DNA of 64,000 nt from Candidatus Corynebacterium faecigallinarum (GCA_019120175.1 DWVP01000001.1:236359-300358); one strand, 5' to 3'; shown: positions 16,693 to 25,180, counted from the first letter of the stretch. Notes: a model not told the origin generated them from the sequence alone. Program-made: numbers and translations.

Positions 16693-17977
16693 ACGCCAGG
16701 AACCGCGGCCGGGCCTTCTTCAGCAGGGCCAGGCCCTTGCGTAGCTGCCGGGGCCCGGTCGCCTCGGCGATCTCCGGGTTCGTGGTGAACGCCGCGTCCG
16801 AGCGAACCTCCGGGGCGTTCGAGGCATCCGCCCGCAGCATGTTGTTCGGCAGTGACAGCTTCAGCAGTGTGCGCTGCACCTGCATCAACTGCTTGGGGAA
16901 ACTGTCGGTGTTGTACGGCAGACCGTACTCGGCGGCGATCTTCTCGACCTCGGTACTGATCGCCGAGAGGTGGTTCGACGGCATGTCGGGGAACAGGTGG
17001 TGCTCGATCTGGTGGTTCAGGTTGCCGGACATGATCGACAACACGGTACCGCCCCGGAAGTTCGCCGAGCCCAGCATCTGCCGCAGGTACCACTCGTCGC
17101 GGGTCTCCTCCTCCAGGGTGCGCTTGGTGAAGGTCTCGACGTCGTCGGGGAAGTGTCCGCAGAAGATCACCGCATAGGCCCATACGTTGCGGGCGATGTT
17201 GCCGATCACCGCGGTCTTCACCGCGGCCTTCGCCCGCTTCTTCGCCTCGAGTGCCCGGCCGGCACGGCTGGTCCGGTTCGCGCCCCTGCCGGGCAGCAGG
17301 TAGCCGACCACTGCGGCGACCGCCGGGAACAGGACGTAGTCCTTGCCGACCTGGCGTCCGACCTTCTTCACCGTGTCCATCAGACGCGGCTTGGTCTCCT
17401 CCCAGGTCTGGCGTCCGGTGAAGTAGCGTCCCAGATCCACATCGTAGAATCCGACGGCGACCTCGAAGAGGCTGGCCAGCACGATGTTGATCAGCGGCTG
17501 GAAGATGGCCATCGGGGTCCACGTGCGGTCGCGGGTCACCCGCAGCACGCCGTAGCCGATGTCGTTGTCCATGCCGATGATGTTCGTGTAGGTGTGGTGC
17601 ACCACGTTGTGCGAGTGCTTCCACCCCGACGACGGGCCGGTGTTGTCCCACTCCCAGGTGGAGGAGTGGATCTCCGGGTCGTTCATCCAGTCCCACTGGC
17701 CGTGCATCACGTTGTGGCCGATCTCGAGGTTCTCGAGGATCTTCGCCATCGCCAACATCATGCCGGCAGGCACGGTGACGGTGGAGGACGACGCGGTGGC
17801 GATCCGTGCGATGAGGTCGAGGGTGCGCTGGGCGCGGATCAGGGACTTGATGTAGTCGGCGTCCCCGGCGCCGAGGGCGTCGCGGTGCTCGTTCTCGATG
17901 GCGGCGAGGCGGGCTCCGATGTCACGGATGTCCTCGTCGGAGAGATGGGCGTAGGCGTTGATGTCCTGGATAGCCAA
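16691..17977 (-). CDS. Membrane fatty acid (acyl-CoA) desaturase, DesA3-like
   Basis: 428-residue integral membrane di-iron desaturase. The three histidine boxes that bind the irons are present: HNVMHGQWDW, HSHNVVHHTY and NHQIEHHLFPDMPSNH. The family in mycobacteria (DesA3) introduces the delta-9 double bond into stearoyl-CoA to make oleate, with electrons from a dedicated reductase. The gene for such a reductase lies 28 nt upstream, so the two form an operon. The start is TTG 17977, chosen because AGGGAG sits about 10 nt upstream and homology begins there. The exact acyl substrate and position are inferred. Confidence 0.9.
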   Translation of the reverse strand: MAIQDINAYAHLSDEDIRDIGARLAAIENEHRDALGAGDADYIKSLIRAQRTLDLIARIATASSSTVTVPAGMMLAMAKILENLEIGHNVMHGQWDWMNDPEIHSSTWEWDNTGPSSGWKHSHNVVHHTYTNIIGMDNDIGYGVLRVTRDRTWTPMAIFQPLINIVLASLFEVAVGFYDVDLGRYFTGRQTWEETKPRLMDTVKKVGRQVGKDYVLFPAVAAVVGYLLPGRGANRTSRAGRALEAKKRAKAAVKTAVIGNIARNVWAYAVIFCGHFPDDVETFTKRTLEEETRDEWYLRQMLGSANFRGGTVLSIMSGNLNHQIEHHLFPDMPSNHLSAISTEVEKIAAEYGLPYNTDSFPKQLMQVQRTLLKLSLPNNMLRADASNAPEVRSDAAFTTNPEIAEATGPRQLRKGLALLKKARPRFLA

Positions 17978-18005
17978 GTTCTCTTCTCCCTCTTCCGTTT
18001 CTTAA

Positions 18006-19118
18006 TCAACTGTTGGCGATGTGCAGGCGTCCCGAAGGCACGCAGCTGCAGGTCCGGATCTGCTCGCCGGGCCCGTAGGACGCTCCGTCGCGCAGGTCGA
18101 CGGCGATGCCGTCGGTGATGGGGGTGACACATGTCCGGCAGATGCCCATGCGGCAGCCGTGGACCAGGTTGACCCCGCAGGCCTCGGCGGCCTCGAGGAT
18201 GGTGGTGGATCCGGACGAGGTGGTGGTGACACCGGTCCCGCCGAACTCGATCTCGCCGCCGAGGTCCTCGGGGTTGATCTCACCGGTGCCGGCGCCGGCA
18301 CCCTGGTTGTGGAACTGTTCGGTGCGGGTGCCCGGCATCGCCTCGATGAGGTTGTCGAGCAGCGGCACAGGGCCGCAGGCGTAGCGTTCGCGGGTCTCCC
18401 AGTCCGGCACCGATGACTGCACGTTCTGGCCGCTGAGGCGTCCGGACTCCGTGGAATCCCAGCGGATCAACCGGTAGGACGGCGACTCCTCGGCCAGTGC
18501 GTCCAACTCGGCGGCGAACGGGTCCGGGGGAGTGGGGCCACGCTCGCTGTGGATGTGGACGACGTCGGGCATGGTCGTGCCCGGGTGCTCCTGGTGCAGC
18601 CACCGCAGCATCGACATCACCGGGGTGATGCCGGCGCCTGCGGTGATGAACAACAGCTTGTCGGGTACCGGGGAGGTCAGGTGGAAGTCGCCGCCGGGGG
18701 CGGAGAGCCGGATGATCTGACCGGCGACCGCATGGCTGGCGACGTGCCCGGAGACCTCGCCGCCGGGCACCGGCTTCACGCTGACCGTCAGGCTGCGCGG
18801 CTTGCGCACCGGCGGGTTGGTCAGTGAGTAGCAGCGCCAGCGCCAGCGGCCGTCGATCTGCAGGCCGAGGCCGATGAACTGCCCTGCCTGGAAGGTACCG
18901 ACCATGCCGGGGCCGGGTTCGATGGTCAGGGTGGTGAAGGGCCCGTGCTGTTCGACCGAGGTGATCCGCCCCCGGATCTCTCGTCCCCGCAGCGGGTCGA
19001 AGAGGGTGGCGTAGTCGGTGGGAGTCAGCGGCGTCGTGAATCCCCTGAGCGCCGGTGCCAGTGGCTTGGCCATGGTGGCGGCTCGCGCGAGGAGCTTCCC
19101 GAATGGTCGTTTTCTCAT
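18006..19118 (-). CDS. Flavodoxin/ferredoxin-type oxidoreductase with FAD, NAD(P) and 2Fe-2S domains (desaturase electron donor)
   Basis: 370 residues. An FAD-binding barrel (about 50-150, with the FAD contact RCYSLTN-like WRCYSLTNPPV), an NAD(P)-binding domain (LLFITAGAGITPVMSML) and a C-terminal plant-type 2Fe-2S domain (ACGVNLVHGCRMGICRTC, later RTCSCVPSG) are in that order. This is the build of the reductase (Rv3230c-like) that feeds electrons from NAD(P)H to DesA3 desaturase, encoded directly downstream. ATG 19118 was chosen over a longer frame because a TAAAAT hexamer lies 7 nt before it and similarity to the family starts near it. rmlC is divergent, about 106 nt away. Confidence 0.9.
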   Translation of the reverse strand: MRKRPFGKLLARAATMAKPLAPALRGFTTPLTPTDYATLFDPLRGREIRGRITSVEQHGPFTTLTIEPGPGMVGTFQAGQFIGLGLQIDGRWRWRCYSLTNPPVRKPRSLTVSVKPVPGGEVSGHVASHAVAGQIIRLSAPGGDFHLTSPVPDKLLFITAGAGITPVMSMLRWLHQEHPGTTMPDVVHIHSERGPTPPDPFAAELDALAEESPSYRLIRWDSTESGRLSGQNVQSSVPDWETRERYACGPVPLLDNLIEAMPGTRTEQFHNQGAGAGTGEINPEDLGGEIEFGGTGVTTTSSGSTTILEAAEACGVNLVHGCRMGICRTCVTPITDGIAVDLRDGASYGPGEQIRTCSCVPSGRLHIANS

Positions 19119-19125
19119 CCGAGAA

Positions 19126-19131
19126 ATTTTA
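19126..19131 (-). promoter_or_regulatory. -10 element of the reductase-desaturase operon
   Basis: TAAAAT on the minus strand, 7 nt before the ATG at 19118. Confidence 0.6.
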
Positions 19132-19211
19132 CTGCCAGAAACATATTGATTCAAGGCAGTGCTGGTGCAGTCCGGCCGCCTGGCGTCCGGCCGCGGCGAC
19201 AATGGCGACGA

Positions 19212-19217
19212 TAGGAT
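19212..19217 (+). promoter_or_regulatory. -10 element of rmlC
   Basis: TAGGAT, 7 nt before the ATG at 19225; no ribosome-binding site. Confidence 0.6.
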
Positions 19218-19224
19218 GGTGCGC

Positions 19225-19881
19225 ATGACTGAGATCACCGACCTCGCGATCCCGGGTGCCTGGGTCGCCACCCCGAAGATCTTCCCGGACGACCGGGGCA
19301 CCTTCCACGAGTGGTTCAAGGCGGACGTGGTTGCCGACAAGCTCGGCTACCCGCTGGATATCCCGCAGGCGAACCTGTCGACCTCGAAGGAGGGCGTGAT
19401 CCGGGGAGTGCACTTCGCCGACGTTCCCCCGGGCCAGGCCAAGTACGTCACCTGCGTCGCCGGACGTATCGTCGATGTCCTGGTCGACCTGCGGCGCGGC
19501 TCACCGACCTTCATGAAGCACATCGTGGTGGAGCTGTCCGAGGAGAACCGCAGGGGACTGTACGTGCCGGTCGGTGTCGGCCACGCGCCGGGCATTCCCG
19601 TCGGTGGCGGCCCGGCCTCGTTGAACTATCTGATGTCTGAGGGTTACAACCCTTCCGTGGAACATGGCATCAACCCGCTCGACCCCGCTCTTGGCATTGA
19701 CTGGGGCGCCCATGGCCTGCCCATGGGTGACCTCGTCCTGTCGGACAAGGACCGTGACGCGCCCACCGTCGCCGAGTTCGAAGCGTCCGGCCGGGCCCTG
19801 CCGTCCTATGACGAATGCCTCGGCTGGGAGAAGGAGCTGCGGCTGACCTGGGAGGCCGTCCAGCAGGAAGCGGACGACTGA
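19225..19881 (+). CDS. rmlC: dTDP-4-dehydrorhamnose 3,5-epimerase
   Basis: 218-residue cupin that epimerises dTDP-4-keto-6-deoxyglucose at C3 and C5, step 3 of dTDP-rhamnose synthesis. The family segments [28 protein letters not shown] and [17 protein letters not shown] are all present; the catalytic histidine is in RGVHF. Unlike the RmlC-RmlD fusion known in some corynebacteria, this protein ends at normal RmlC length and no RmlD domain follows. The stop shares one nucleotide with the rmlA start (TGATG), so the two are coupled. Confidence 0.94.
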   Translation: MTEITDLAIPGAWVATPKIFPDDRGTFHEWFKADVVADKLGYPLDIPQANLSTSKEGVIRGVHFADVPPGQAKYVTCVAGRIVDVLVDLRRGSPTFMKHIVVELSEENRRGLYVPVGVGHAPGIPVGGGPASLNYLMSEGYNPSVEHGINPLDPALGIDWGAHGLPMGDLVLSDKDRDAPTVAEFEASGRALPSYDECLGWEKELRLTWEAVQQEADD

Positions 19882-20756
19882 TGCGTGGCATCATCCTCGC
19901 CGGCGGAACCGGCTCCAGGCTGCGCCCGATCACCCTCGGGGTGTCGAAGCAGCTCGTGCCGGTCTACGACAAGCCGATGATCTACTACCCGCTGACCACG
20001 CTGATGCTCGCCGGTATCCAGGAGATCCTGGTGATCACCACGCCGGAGGACAATGACCAGTTCCGACGCCTGCTCGGCGACGGTTCCCAGTTCGGTGTCT
20101 CCATCGAGTACGCCGTGCAGGACGCCCCGAACGGCCTGGCCGAGGCCTTCATCCTCGGCGCCGACTTCATCGGGGATGAGCCGGTCGCCCTGGTGCTCGG
20201 CGACAATATCTTCTACGGTGCCGGCCTGGGCTCCCAGCTGCGCCGCTTCCGGGACGTCACCGGTGGGGCGATCTTCGCCTACTGGGTCGCCGACCCGACC
20301 GCCTACGGGGTCGTGGACTTCGACGCCGACGGGACGGCGACCTCGCTGGAGGAGAAGCCGGACGATCCGGCGTCCAACTTCGCGGTGCCGGGGCTGTACT
20401 TCTACGCCCCGGACGTCGTCGACATCGCCCAATCGCTGGAACCGTCGGAGCGTGGCGAACTGGAGATCACCGACGTCAACCGGGCCTACCTGGAGCGTGG
20501 GGACCTGCAGGTGGAGATCCTGCCGCGCGGTACCGCCTGGCTGGACACCGGCACGGTGGACAACCTCATGGCCGCGGGCGATTTCGTGCGCACCATCGAG
20601 CAGCGCCAGGGGTTGAAGATCGGCTGCCCGGAGGAGGTCGCCTGGCGGATGGGCTTCATCGATGATCGTGCCCTTGTCGCCCGTGCTGAGCAGCTGGGCA
20701 AGGCTGACTACGCGGACTACCTGCGCCTGCTGCTGCGTCGCGGTCGGGACCGGTGA
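19881..20756 (+). CDS. rmlA: Glucose-1-phosphate thymidylyltransferase
   Basis: 291 residues. It activates glucose-1-phosphate with dTTP to dTDP-glucose, the first and regulated step of the rhamnose pathway. The nucleotide-binding signature [14 protein letters not shown] stands at the N-terminus, followed by [17 protein letters not shown] and [10 protein letters not shown], all diagnostic for RmlA. Length is normal. Start ATG overlaps the rmlC stop, and its own stop overlaps the next start (GTGA), so rmlC, rmlA and the phosphotransferase gene form one translational unit. Confidence 0.96.
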   Translation: MRGIILAGGTGSRLRPITLGVSKQLVPVYDKPMIYYPLTTLMLAGIQEILVITTPEDNDQFRRLLGDGSQFGVSIEYAVQDAPNGLAEAFILGADFIGDEPVALVLGDNIFYGAGLGSQLRRFRDVTGGAIFAYWVADPTAYGVVDFDADGTATSLEEKPDDPASNFAVPGLYFYAPDVVDIAQSLEPSERGELEITDVNRAYLERGDLQVEILPRGTAWLDTGTVDNLMAAGDFVRTIEQRQGLKIGCPEEVAWRMGFIDDRALVARAEQLGKADYADYLRLLLRRGRDR

Positions 20757-21781
20757 GTTCCGGGCACATGGGTGGTTCGGACGGGGGCAGTGGCGCCGAC
20801 GAGGGCGGTGGTGCGGACGCAGTGATCGCCCGGGTGCGGGCCGGCTTCCCTTCGCTGAGCTGGTCATCGGTGTCGGTACCGCCGCAGGGCATGGACCACG
20901 AGGTCGTGGTGCTGCACGATGGTGCTGATGCCGGTGCTGATCTCGTCGCGCGGCTGCCCCGCACGGACGCCTACCGCGACCAGGCCCCGGTCGAGGCCGA
21001 GGTGCTGGAGCTGCTGGCTGGCCAGGTGATGTCATCGGACGTCGCCCCGGTACAGGACGTCCCTTCCGTACGGCTGCCCGTCCCTGCGCTGACCACCGCC
21101 GACGGCTCGGTGACCCTGCAGGGCCATATCGCCGGTGAACCGCTGGACGCACAGGTCTACTCGACCTTGGGCGCCGGCCGTCAAGACACGGTGACCAGGC
21201 AGGTCGCCGGACTGATGCGACTGTTGCACGGGGTGGACGTGATGTCCCCGCCGGTCAGCAACGTGGTGTCCTGGTGGTCGGCGGAGGGAAGGGTGAACAC
21301 CACTTCGCCGCGGGCGCTGCCGGCGAAAGCTGCGCTGGTGAGGTCCCGGGCGTCCGAACTGCTGCCGGGCCGGATCGCTGCGGCAGACCTGGGGATCGTG
21401 GAGTCGATTGTGCAGGACGTCGAGGTGCTGCTGTCCTCGCAGTTGTCGGCCTCAGACGGACGGCTGATCCACTCGGACCTCTACGACTCGCACCTGCTGT
21501 GGGACGGTGCCAGTCTCGGGGTGATCGACTTCTCCGACATGAACATCGGGGACCCCGCCCTGGACTACGCCCACCTCTTCGCCCTGGACCCGGCGTTGCC
21601 GCGCCGGGTGGCAGAGCTGGCTGGTGATCTGGTTGGTGATCTCCTGGAGCGGGCGTGGACCTACGCCCGGTGGGATGCGGTGTTCCTGCTGCTCGACCAC
21701 CTGCGCACCGGACACACCCCGGCCTCGGTGGCCTGGGAGGGCTTCGACCGGGCCCGGAGCGTCACCCCGCCCACACGGTGA
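20753..21781 (+). CDS. Aminoglycoside/choline phosphotransferase-family protein
   Basis: 342 residues with the APH kinase-like fold. The catalytic loop reads [11 protein letters not shown], matching the HxDxxxxN-type motif of the family except that His stands where Asn is usual. It is followed by the metal-binding [18 protein letters not shown] Gly/Ser-rich N-terminal extension of ~20 residues is poorly conserved. The GTG start overlaps the rmlA stop; ATG 20768 is an alternative. Physical coupling to rmlA suggests a sugar or envelope-related small-molecule kinase rather than an antibiotic resistance gene, but the substrate is unknown. Confidence 0.8.
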   Translation: MSSGHMGGSDGGSGADEGGGADAVIARVRAGFPSLSWSSVSVPPQGMDHEVVVLHDGADAGADLVARLPRTDAYRDQAPVEAEVLELLAGQVMSSDVAPVQDVPSVRLPVPALTTADGSVTLQGHIAGEPLDAQVYSTLGAGRQDTVTRQVAGLMRLLHGVDVMSPPVSNVVSWWSAEGRVNTTSPRALPAKAALVRSRASELLPGRIAAADLGIVESIVQDVEVLLSSQLSASDGRLIHSDLYDSHLLWDGASLGVIDFSDMNIGDPALDYAHLFALDPALPRRVAELAGDLVGDLLERAWTYARWDAVFLLLDHLRTGHTPASVAWEGFDRARSVTPPTR

Positions 21782-21821
21782 TCCGCCCGGGACCCGCACG
21801 GGAAAGTGGCGACAGTCTCGG

Positions 21822-22277
21822 TCAGGCGGCGCCTTCGCCGCGTCCCTCGGACTGGCCGTCGTTTCGACCGTCCCCGTGGCCGTCGGTGCGTCCTTCACCA
21901 CGGTTGTCGTTGGACTTGTCGGTGTTGCTCTCCCCGGTGGCCGGCTCCCCCTCATCCTTCGCGGAGGGGGCGTCCTGCCCGGCGCGTTTCTCCTTCTTCG
22001 TCTCCCGGTCGTAGCGCTCCCGGGCCTCCTCGATCCGGCGTTCCTCCTCACGCTGGGCCTTGAAGCGTTCCTTCTTCAGGTTCCAGAGGAAGTCCGGGTC
22101 GTCGTCCGGGCCCTTGCGCTCGACAGGCTGGCGCTTCTGCCGTCCGAGCTGGGGGAACTGGCCGTTGCCGGATCCGTTGCTCGGCCCCTCGCCGTTGTTC
22201 CAGGTCTTCGGACCGAAAGCCTTCCACAGTACGATGACGGTGACGATGATGAGCACGAGAATCACCAGTCGTCCCAT
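21822..22277 (-). CDS. Small membrane-anchored protein with charged, low-complexity tail
   Basis: 151 residues. A single N-terminal membrane helix (about 4-20) is followed by a short Gly/Asn linker, a strongly charged helical stretch (NLKKERFKAQREEERRIEEA, about 72-91) that looks like a coiled coil, and a Gly/Asp/Asn-rich disordered end. GGAGG stands at normal spacing before the ATG, so it has a conventional leader. Short single-helix proteins of this sort are common near the men genes of corynebacteria. No function can be assigned. Confidence 0.7.
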   Translation of the reverse strand: MGRLVILVLIIVTVIVLWKAFGPKTWNNGEGPSNGSGNGQFPQLGRQKRQPVERKGPDDDPDFLWNLKKERFKAQREEERRIEEARERYDRETKKEKRAGQDAPSAKDEGEPATGESNTDKSNDNRGEGRTDGHGDGRNDGQSEGRGEGAA

Positions 22278-22472
22278 GGTTGCTGCCCTCCGGAGGTTGA
22301 CGTGCGTCGAATATGGTCTACAGACTCCATGCTAGCCGCATGGTGGGGCTACGTCGATTCTCGCGTGTGAATGCTGTTCAACGGATCGCGGGGTAGGCGA
22401 CGAGGAAGCGGTGCGGACGTGGTGGGGAAGTAGTGGGAAAGCGGAGGATTGGGTGTCGGCCCGGGGCGGTCG

Positions 22473-22478
22473 TAAGCT
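22473..22478 (+). promoter_or_regulatory. -10 element of the DUF4229 gene
   Basis: TAAGCT, 7 nt before the GTG at 22486. Confidence 0.55.
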
Positions 22479-22485
22479 GGTGGGC

Positions 22486-22845
22486 GTGAACGACACCAGC
22501 AGCAACGACACCAGCGTGAACAACACCAGCAGCTCCGAAGATCTCGCCCCCACCAAGCTGTCCGGGAAGGCCTGGCGTGACATCTTCCTCTACGGCCTTG
22601 CCCGGGTCGTGCTGTTCCTGGTGCTGACCGTGCTGATCCAGTCTGTCGCTATCCTGCTGGGCATGGGCCAGAGCTTCCCGCTGCTGATGAGCGCACTGCT
22701 GGCGCTGATCATCGCCTTCCCGCTGTCGATGTTCCTGTTCAAGGGCCTGCGACTGCGGGTCAACGAGCAGATCGCCATCCGGGACGCCGGACGCCGGGCC
22801 CACAAGGAGCAGATGGCTGCGCAGCTGGAGGACCGGCTGAACTAG
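22486..22845 (+). CDS. DUF4229 family small membrane protein
   Basis: 119 residues. After a Thr/Ser/Asn-rich polar start come two membrane helices (about 40-60 and 66-84) and a basic C-terminal helix (RRAHKEQMAAQLEDRLN), the pattern of the DUF4229 family, which is regularly found beside menaquinone genes in actinobacteria. Function is unknown. The GTG at 22486 was preferred over an upstream ATG (22411) because the DUF starts soon after and a TAAGCT hexamer lies 7 nt before it, which would give a leaderless message. Confidence 0.75.
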   Translation: MNDTSSNDTSVNNTSSSEDLAPTKLSGKAWRDIFLYGLARVVLFLVLTVLIQSVAILLGMGQSFPLLMSALLALIIAFPLSMFLFKGLRLRVNEQIAIRDAGRRAHKEQMAAQLEDRLN

Positions 22846-23012
22846 GGGGCTTTCAGGGGAAAGGGGTGACTTCGCGCCGTTGATCGCGTCACTCGCCCTG
22901 CCGGGTGTCGCTCGTAGCACCTCTGCCTTTTTCGTTCAGCGGAGCATAACACTCCGACCTACAGGTCTCATGATGTGAGAATCGCGTGAGGTGCTAAAAG
23001 TGGCGGATCCCT

Positions 23013-23034
23013 GTATCCACCGATCGGTGGATAC
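23013..23034. promoter_or_regulatory. Perfect 22-nt palindrome, candidate TetR-family operator
   Basis: Half-site GTATCCACCGA is followed at once by its exact reverse complement. It lies 69 nt upstream of the ABC-ATPase fragment start and has the size and symmetry of TetR-type operators. A TetR C-terminal domain lacking its DNA-binding half is found 1.7 kb away (24749-25160). Confidence 0.55.
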
Positions 23035-23089
23035 GGGAATCAACCGCAGCGCAGCTGGTTGGCCGATGTGCGCAGGGGTGTCTGCCTCG

Positions 23090-23095
23090 TAGCGT
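23090..23095 (+). promoter_or_regulatory. -10 element of the truncated ABC-ATPase gene
   Basis: TAGCGT, 7 nt before the ATG at 23103. Confidence 0.5.
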
Positions 23096-23102
23096 CATAT
23101 GC

Positions 23103-23552
23103 ATGACGAAGAACACTGCGACCACGACAACACCCGCTGTGGAGGTCACTCATCTCCTCAAGCGCTACCGGGGGAAGCCTGACCCGGCCGTCGACGACAT
23201 CTCCCTGACCGTGGCGGCCGGCGAGATCTTCGGGATCATCGGTCCCAACGGTGCCGGTAAGACCTCGACCGTCGAGTGCATCGCCGGGCTGCGTGACCCG
23301 GACATGGGCACCGTGAAGGTCCTGGGGCTCGACCCGCGCACAGACAAGGACGAGATCCACCAGGTGCTCGGGGTGCAGCTCCAGGAGAGTCAGTTCGGCG
23401 AGGTGAGTATCAAGACGCACCTGCAGCACATCTACGACAAGCTGGGGGTCCGTGACCGGGCATCGGCGGTGGGGAGGCGTGTCCGCTGGCGGGACGTGTG
23501 GCCAGCAGGTCCAGTCCGACGTCCACAAGGTTGCTGCGGCGCAGGTCAGTGA
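23103..23552 (+). pseudogene. Chimeric remnant: ABC-transporter ATPase N-terminus joined to LuxR-type HTH fragment, then antisense Nudix sequence
   Basis: The 149-codon frame is a patchwork. Residues 1-96 are a normal ABC-2-type ATPase start with Walker A (GPNGAGKTST) and Q-loop (LGVQLQES). Residues ~99-123 (VSIKTHLQHIYDKLGVRDRA) are not ABC sequence but closely fit the recognition helix region of LuxR/NarL response regulators. From ~23472 the frame reads the reverse complement of the Nudix gene end. Walker B, the LSGGQ signature and the permease gene are missing, so no functional transporter is possible. It still carries a leaderless-type promoter and an upstream palindrome. The most likely history is at least two deletions or recombinations. 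Confidence 0.75.
23397..23471 (+). pseudogene. LuxR/NarL-type response regulator fragment (C-terminal HTH helices)
   Basis: About 25 codons reading EVSIKTHLQHIYDKLGV then RDRASAV, the pattern T-V-K-T-H-L-x-x-I-Y-x-K-L-G-V-x-D-R typical of the LuxR DNA-binding domain. It lies in frame within the ABC remnant. Receiver domain, rest of the HTH and partner kinase are absent. Confidence 0.6.
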
Positions 23553-24009
23553 CCTGGCCAAGGGGAATCCAGCTCGGTGTCCGGGAGTCGCCGTTGGACT
23601 CTTCACGCAGGTCGCAGGCCGTCCCGGAATGCTCGGACGCTGTGGGTTGTGGCTTGCGATCTGCCCCGGAGGCCGACCCGTCCAGGGGCACCTCGTAGAA
23701 GATCCCGATGTTCTGGTGCGGCACACCACGCACTGCCTCGTGCGCCGGGATGACCCGGGAGTCCACGCCGAGAAGTCGGACGACCCGGCCGGTGCGTCCG
23801 GTCTCCTCGGTGATTTCGCGCACTACCGTGTCGACCGGGTCCTCCAACGGTTCGACGCCCTCGCCGGGCAACGTCCAGGTCTCCCGGGCATCGGTGGGGT
23901 CGGTGACGGCGACCATGAGCAGGGCGCCGTCGCGGACACAGACACCGTAGGACGCCATCCGCCGTGTCGGTTCGGTCGGGCCAGATCCCTCGCCTGCGTC
24001 GTCCGCCAT
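23410..24009 (-). CDS. Nudix hydrolase with rearranged C-terminus
   Basis: 199 residues as read. The Nudix box is recognisable as EDPVDTVVREITEETGR with the catalytic REITEE, although the first Gly position of the motif is Glu. The protein would hydrolyse a nucleoside diphosphate linked to another moiety; the substrate is unknown. Homologous sequence runs to about RPASGHASP (to ~23472). The last ~20 residues (PACRRCAAGAS end) are antisense to the LuxR/ABC fragments and so are not native. Most of the domain is intact and activity may survive. A TAAACT hexamer 8 nt before the ATG overlaps the stop of the upstream membrane protein gene. Confidence 0.75.
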   Translation of the reverse strand: MADDAGEGSGPTEPTRRMASYGVCVRDGALLMVAVTDPTDARETWTLPGEGVEPLEDPVDTVVREITEETGRTGRVVRLLGVDSRVIPAHEAVRGVPHQNIGIFYEVPLDGSASGADRKPQPTASEHSGTACDLREESNGDSRTPSWIPLGQVTDLRRSNLVDVGLDLLATRPASGHASPPPMPGHGPPACRRCAAGAS

Positions 24010-24017
24010 GACACCGC

Positions 24018-24023
24018 AGTTTA
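24018..24023 (-). promoter_or_regulatory. -10 element of the Nudix gene
   Basis: TAAACT on the minus strand, 8 nt before the ATG at 24009; its TAA is also the stop codon of the upstream gene. Confidence 0.45.
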
Positions 24024-24752
24024 CTGGGTGGCCAGGATGACCAGGTTGATGACGGCGTTGGCGGCAACGCCGATGCCGATGCCGCCGAGTGTCCATCCGA
24101 CGGCTTTGTCGCTGTGGCGGGAGAACCAGTCGTTGATCTTGCGCAACGTCGGGTCGACCCGTTCGTGGAGGGCAATCCGTCCGATGCACAGCACGATCGC
24201 CGGGATGACCATGACCAGGCAGTATACGGTGATACTTGCAGTGAGCTCCAGGGGGCTCAGATCGGCCGCGGTGAGCATGGCGATGGCGGCGAGGTAGGGC
24301 AGCATCGTCAACATCTCGATGCTGGTGCCGACAAGGGCGAGCTTCACCAGCGAGCCTGCGCTGCCACTCCCGGCGTCCGACAGGGCGCGGGAGCGCCAGC
24401 CCTCCAGCCTGCCGACCTTGCCGTCGGCGCGGCTACGGTGGATGCGTGACTCGGCGACATAGCTGAGGATGATCAGCACAATACCGACGACCAGTTGAAT
24501 GATCCGCCAGGCCAGGGAGGGGACGGTATCCAATGGTTCTCGCAGTGCTTCGACCAGGGAGTCCGCGCCAGCGGCGAGAGCAAGGCCGACCAGGAAGTAG
24601 AAGAGCACGACGGTGCCCAGGGAGGACGCGAGTCGGCTGATGCGGAGCTTGCCGGGGGTCAGCAGTAGCCAGATCGGGATGAGCAGCGTGCCGAAGCTCG
24701 TGCTGTCGACGAGCGCGAGGACAACGAGGACGCCGATGAATGCCGTGGTCAT
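24021..24752 (-). CDS. Sap/GAP (sulfolipid/glycolipid-addressing protein) family membrane protein
   Basis: 243 residues with about six membrane helices, a LysE-like layout (N-terminal VLVVLALVDSTSFGTLLIP, then paired helices). The segment LVKLALVGTSIEMLTMLPYL and the small-residue-rich last helix are typical of the GAP/Sap family, which in mycobacteria helps move lipids to the surface. The ATG overlaps the stop of the TetR fragment (ATGA), so it was once the second gene of a TetR-led operon. Substrate unknown. Confidence 0.72.
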   Translation of the reverse strand: MTTAFIGVLVVLALVDSTSFGTLLIPIWLLLTPGKLRISRLASSLGTVVLFYFLVGLALAAGADSLVEALREPLDTVPSLAWRIIQLVVGIVLIILSYVAESRIHRSRADGKVGRLEGWRSRALSDAGSGSAGSLVKLALVGTSIEMLTMLPYLAAIAMLTAADLSPLELTASITVYCLVMVIPAIVLCIGRIALHERVDPTLRKINDWFSRHSDKAVGWTLGGIGIGVAANAVINLVILATQ

Positions 24753-25160
24753 CGGATGTCCCCGGACCCGTCGGGATCCCCGGGATCGCCGGAACCGACG
24801 GGGGCAGTGACGAAGAGTCGGTCGAGGTAGACGTCCAACAGGGTGCGGACGGTGGCCGGCGGGTACATCTCACCGGTGGTGACCGCCTCGACGGTGAGCC
24901 CGTCGATGTAGCTCATCAGTGCCAGCGCCTCGTGTTCCGGGTCGGATGCCTCGGCGACCTCGCCGGTGCGTTGGGCACCGGCGATGGCGTCACGCAGGCC
25001 TTCCCGGAGCTCGGAGGCCGAGCGGTGGTGGATCGCGGCGAGTTCGGGGTCATTGACGGACCAGTGCAGGAATGCCAGCCAGACCCGTGACTCCCGTACG
25101 CGCTCCTCGGTGAGGGGCAGGAGTGCCTCAGCCAGTCCGAGGTGCCGCCCGAATACGTGG
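24749..25160 (-). pseudogene. TetR-family regulator, C-terminal domain only (DNA-binding half lost)
   Basis: Read on the minus strand this gives GLAEALLPLTEERVRESRVW, then NDPELAAIHHRSASELREGL and MSYIDGLTVEAVTTGEM, ending GSGDIR with a TGA overlapping the next ATG. This is the ligand-binding C-terminal half of a TetR/BetI-type repressor (about 130 residues). No helix-turn-helix region or credible start codon precedes it. Homology stops within a GC-rich hairpin just after the menA stop. The 5' end was therefore deleted when menA was joined here. The protein cannot bind DNA even if translated. Confidence 0.75.
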
Positions 25161-25162
25161 GG

Positions 25163-25180
25163 CGCCCCGGTGCCGGGGCG
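25163..25180 (-). terminator. GC-rich hairpin after menA
   Basis: CGCCCCGG and CCGGGGCG pair with almost no spare loop, 4 nt beyond the menA stop. No T-run, so terminator strength is doubtful. It also marks the breakpoint of the TetR remnant. Confidence 0.35.

Noticed and set aside
19119-19340. Longer N-terminus for the desaturase reductase
   Set aside because: The added 74 residues lie across the rmlC promoter and coding start, and a -10 hexamer is placed exactly for ATG 19118.
20753-21781. Aminoglycoside resistance gene
   Set aside because: Fold and motifs fit the wide APH superfamily, but coupling to rmlA and lack of a specific resistance-enzyme signature point to a housekeeping kinase of unknown substrate.
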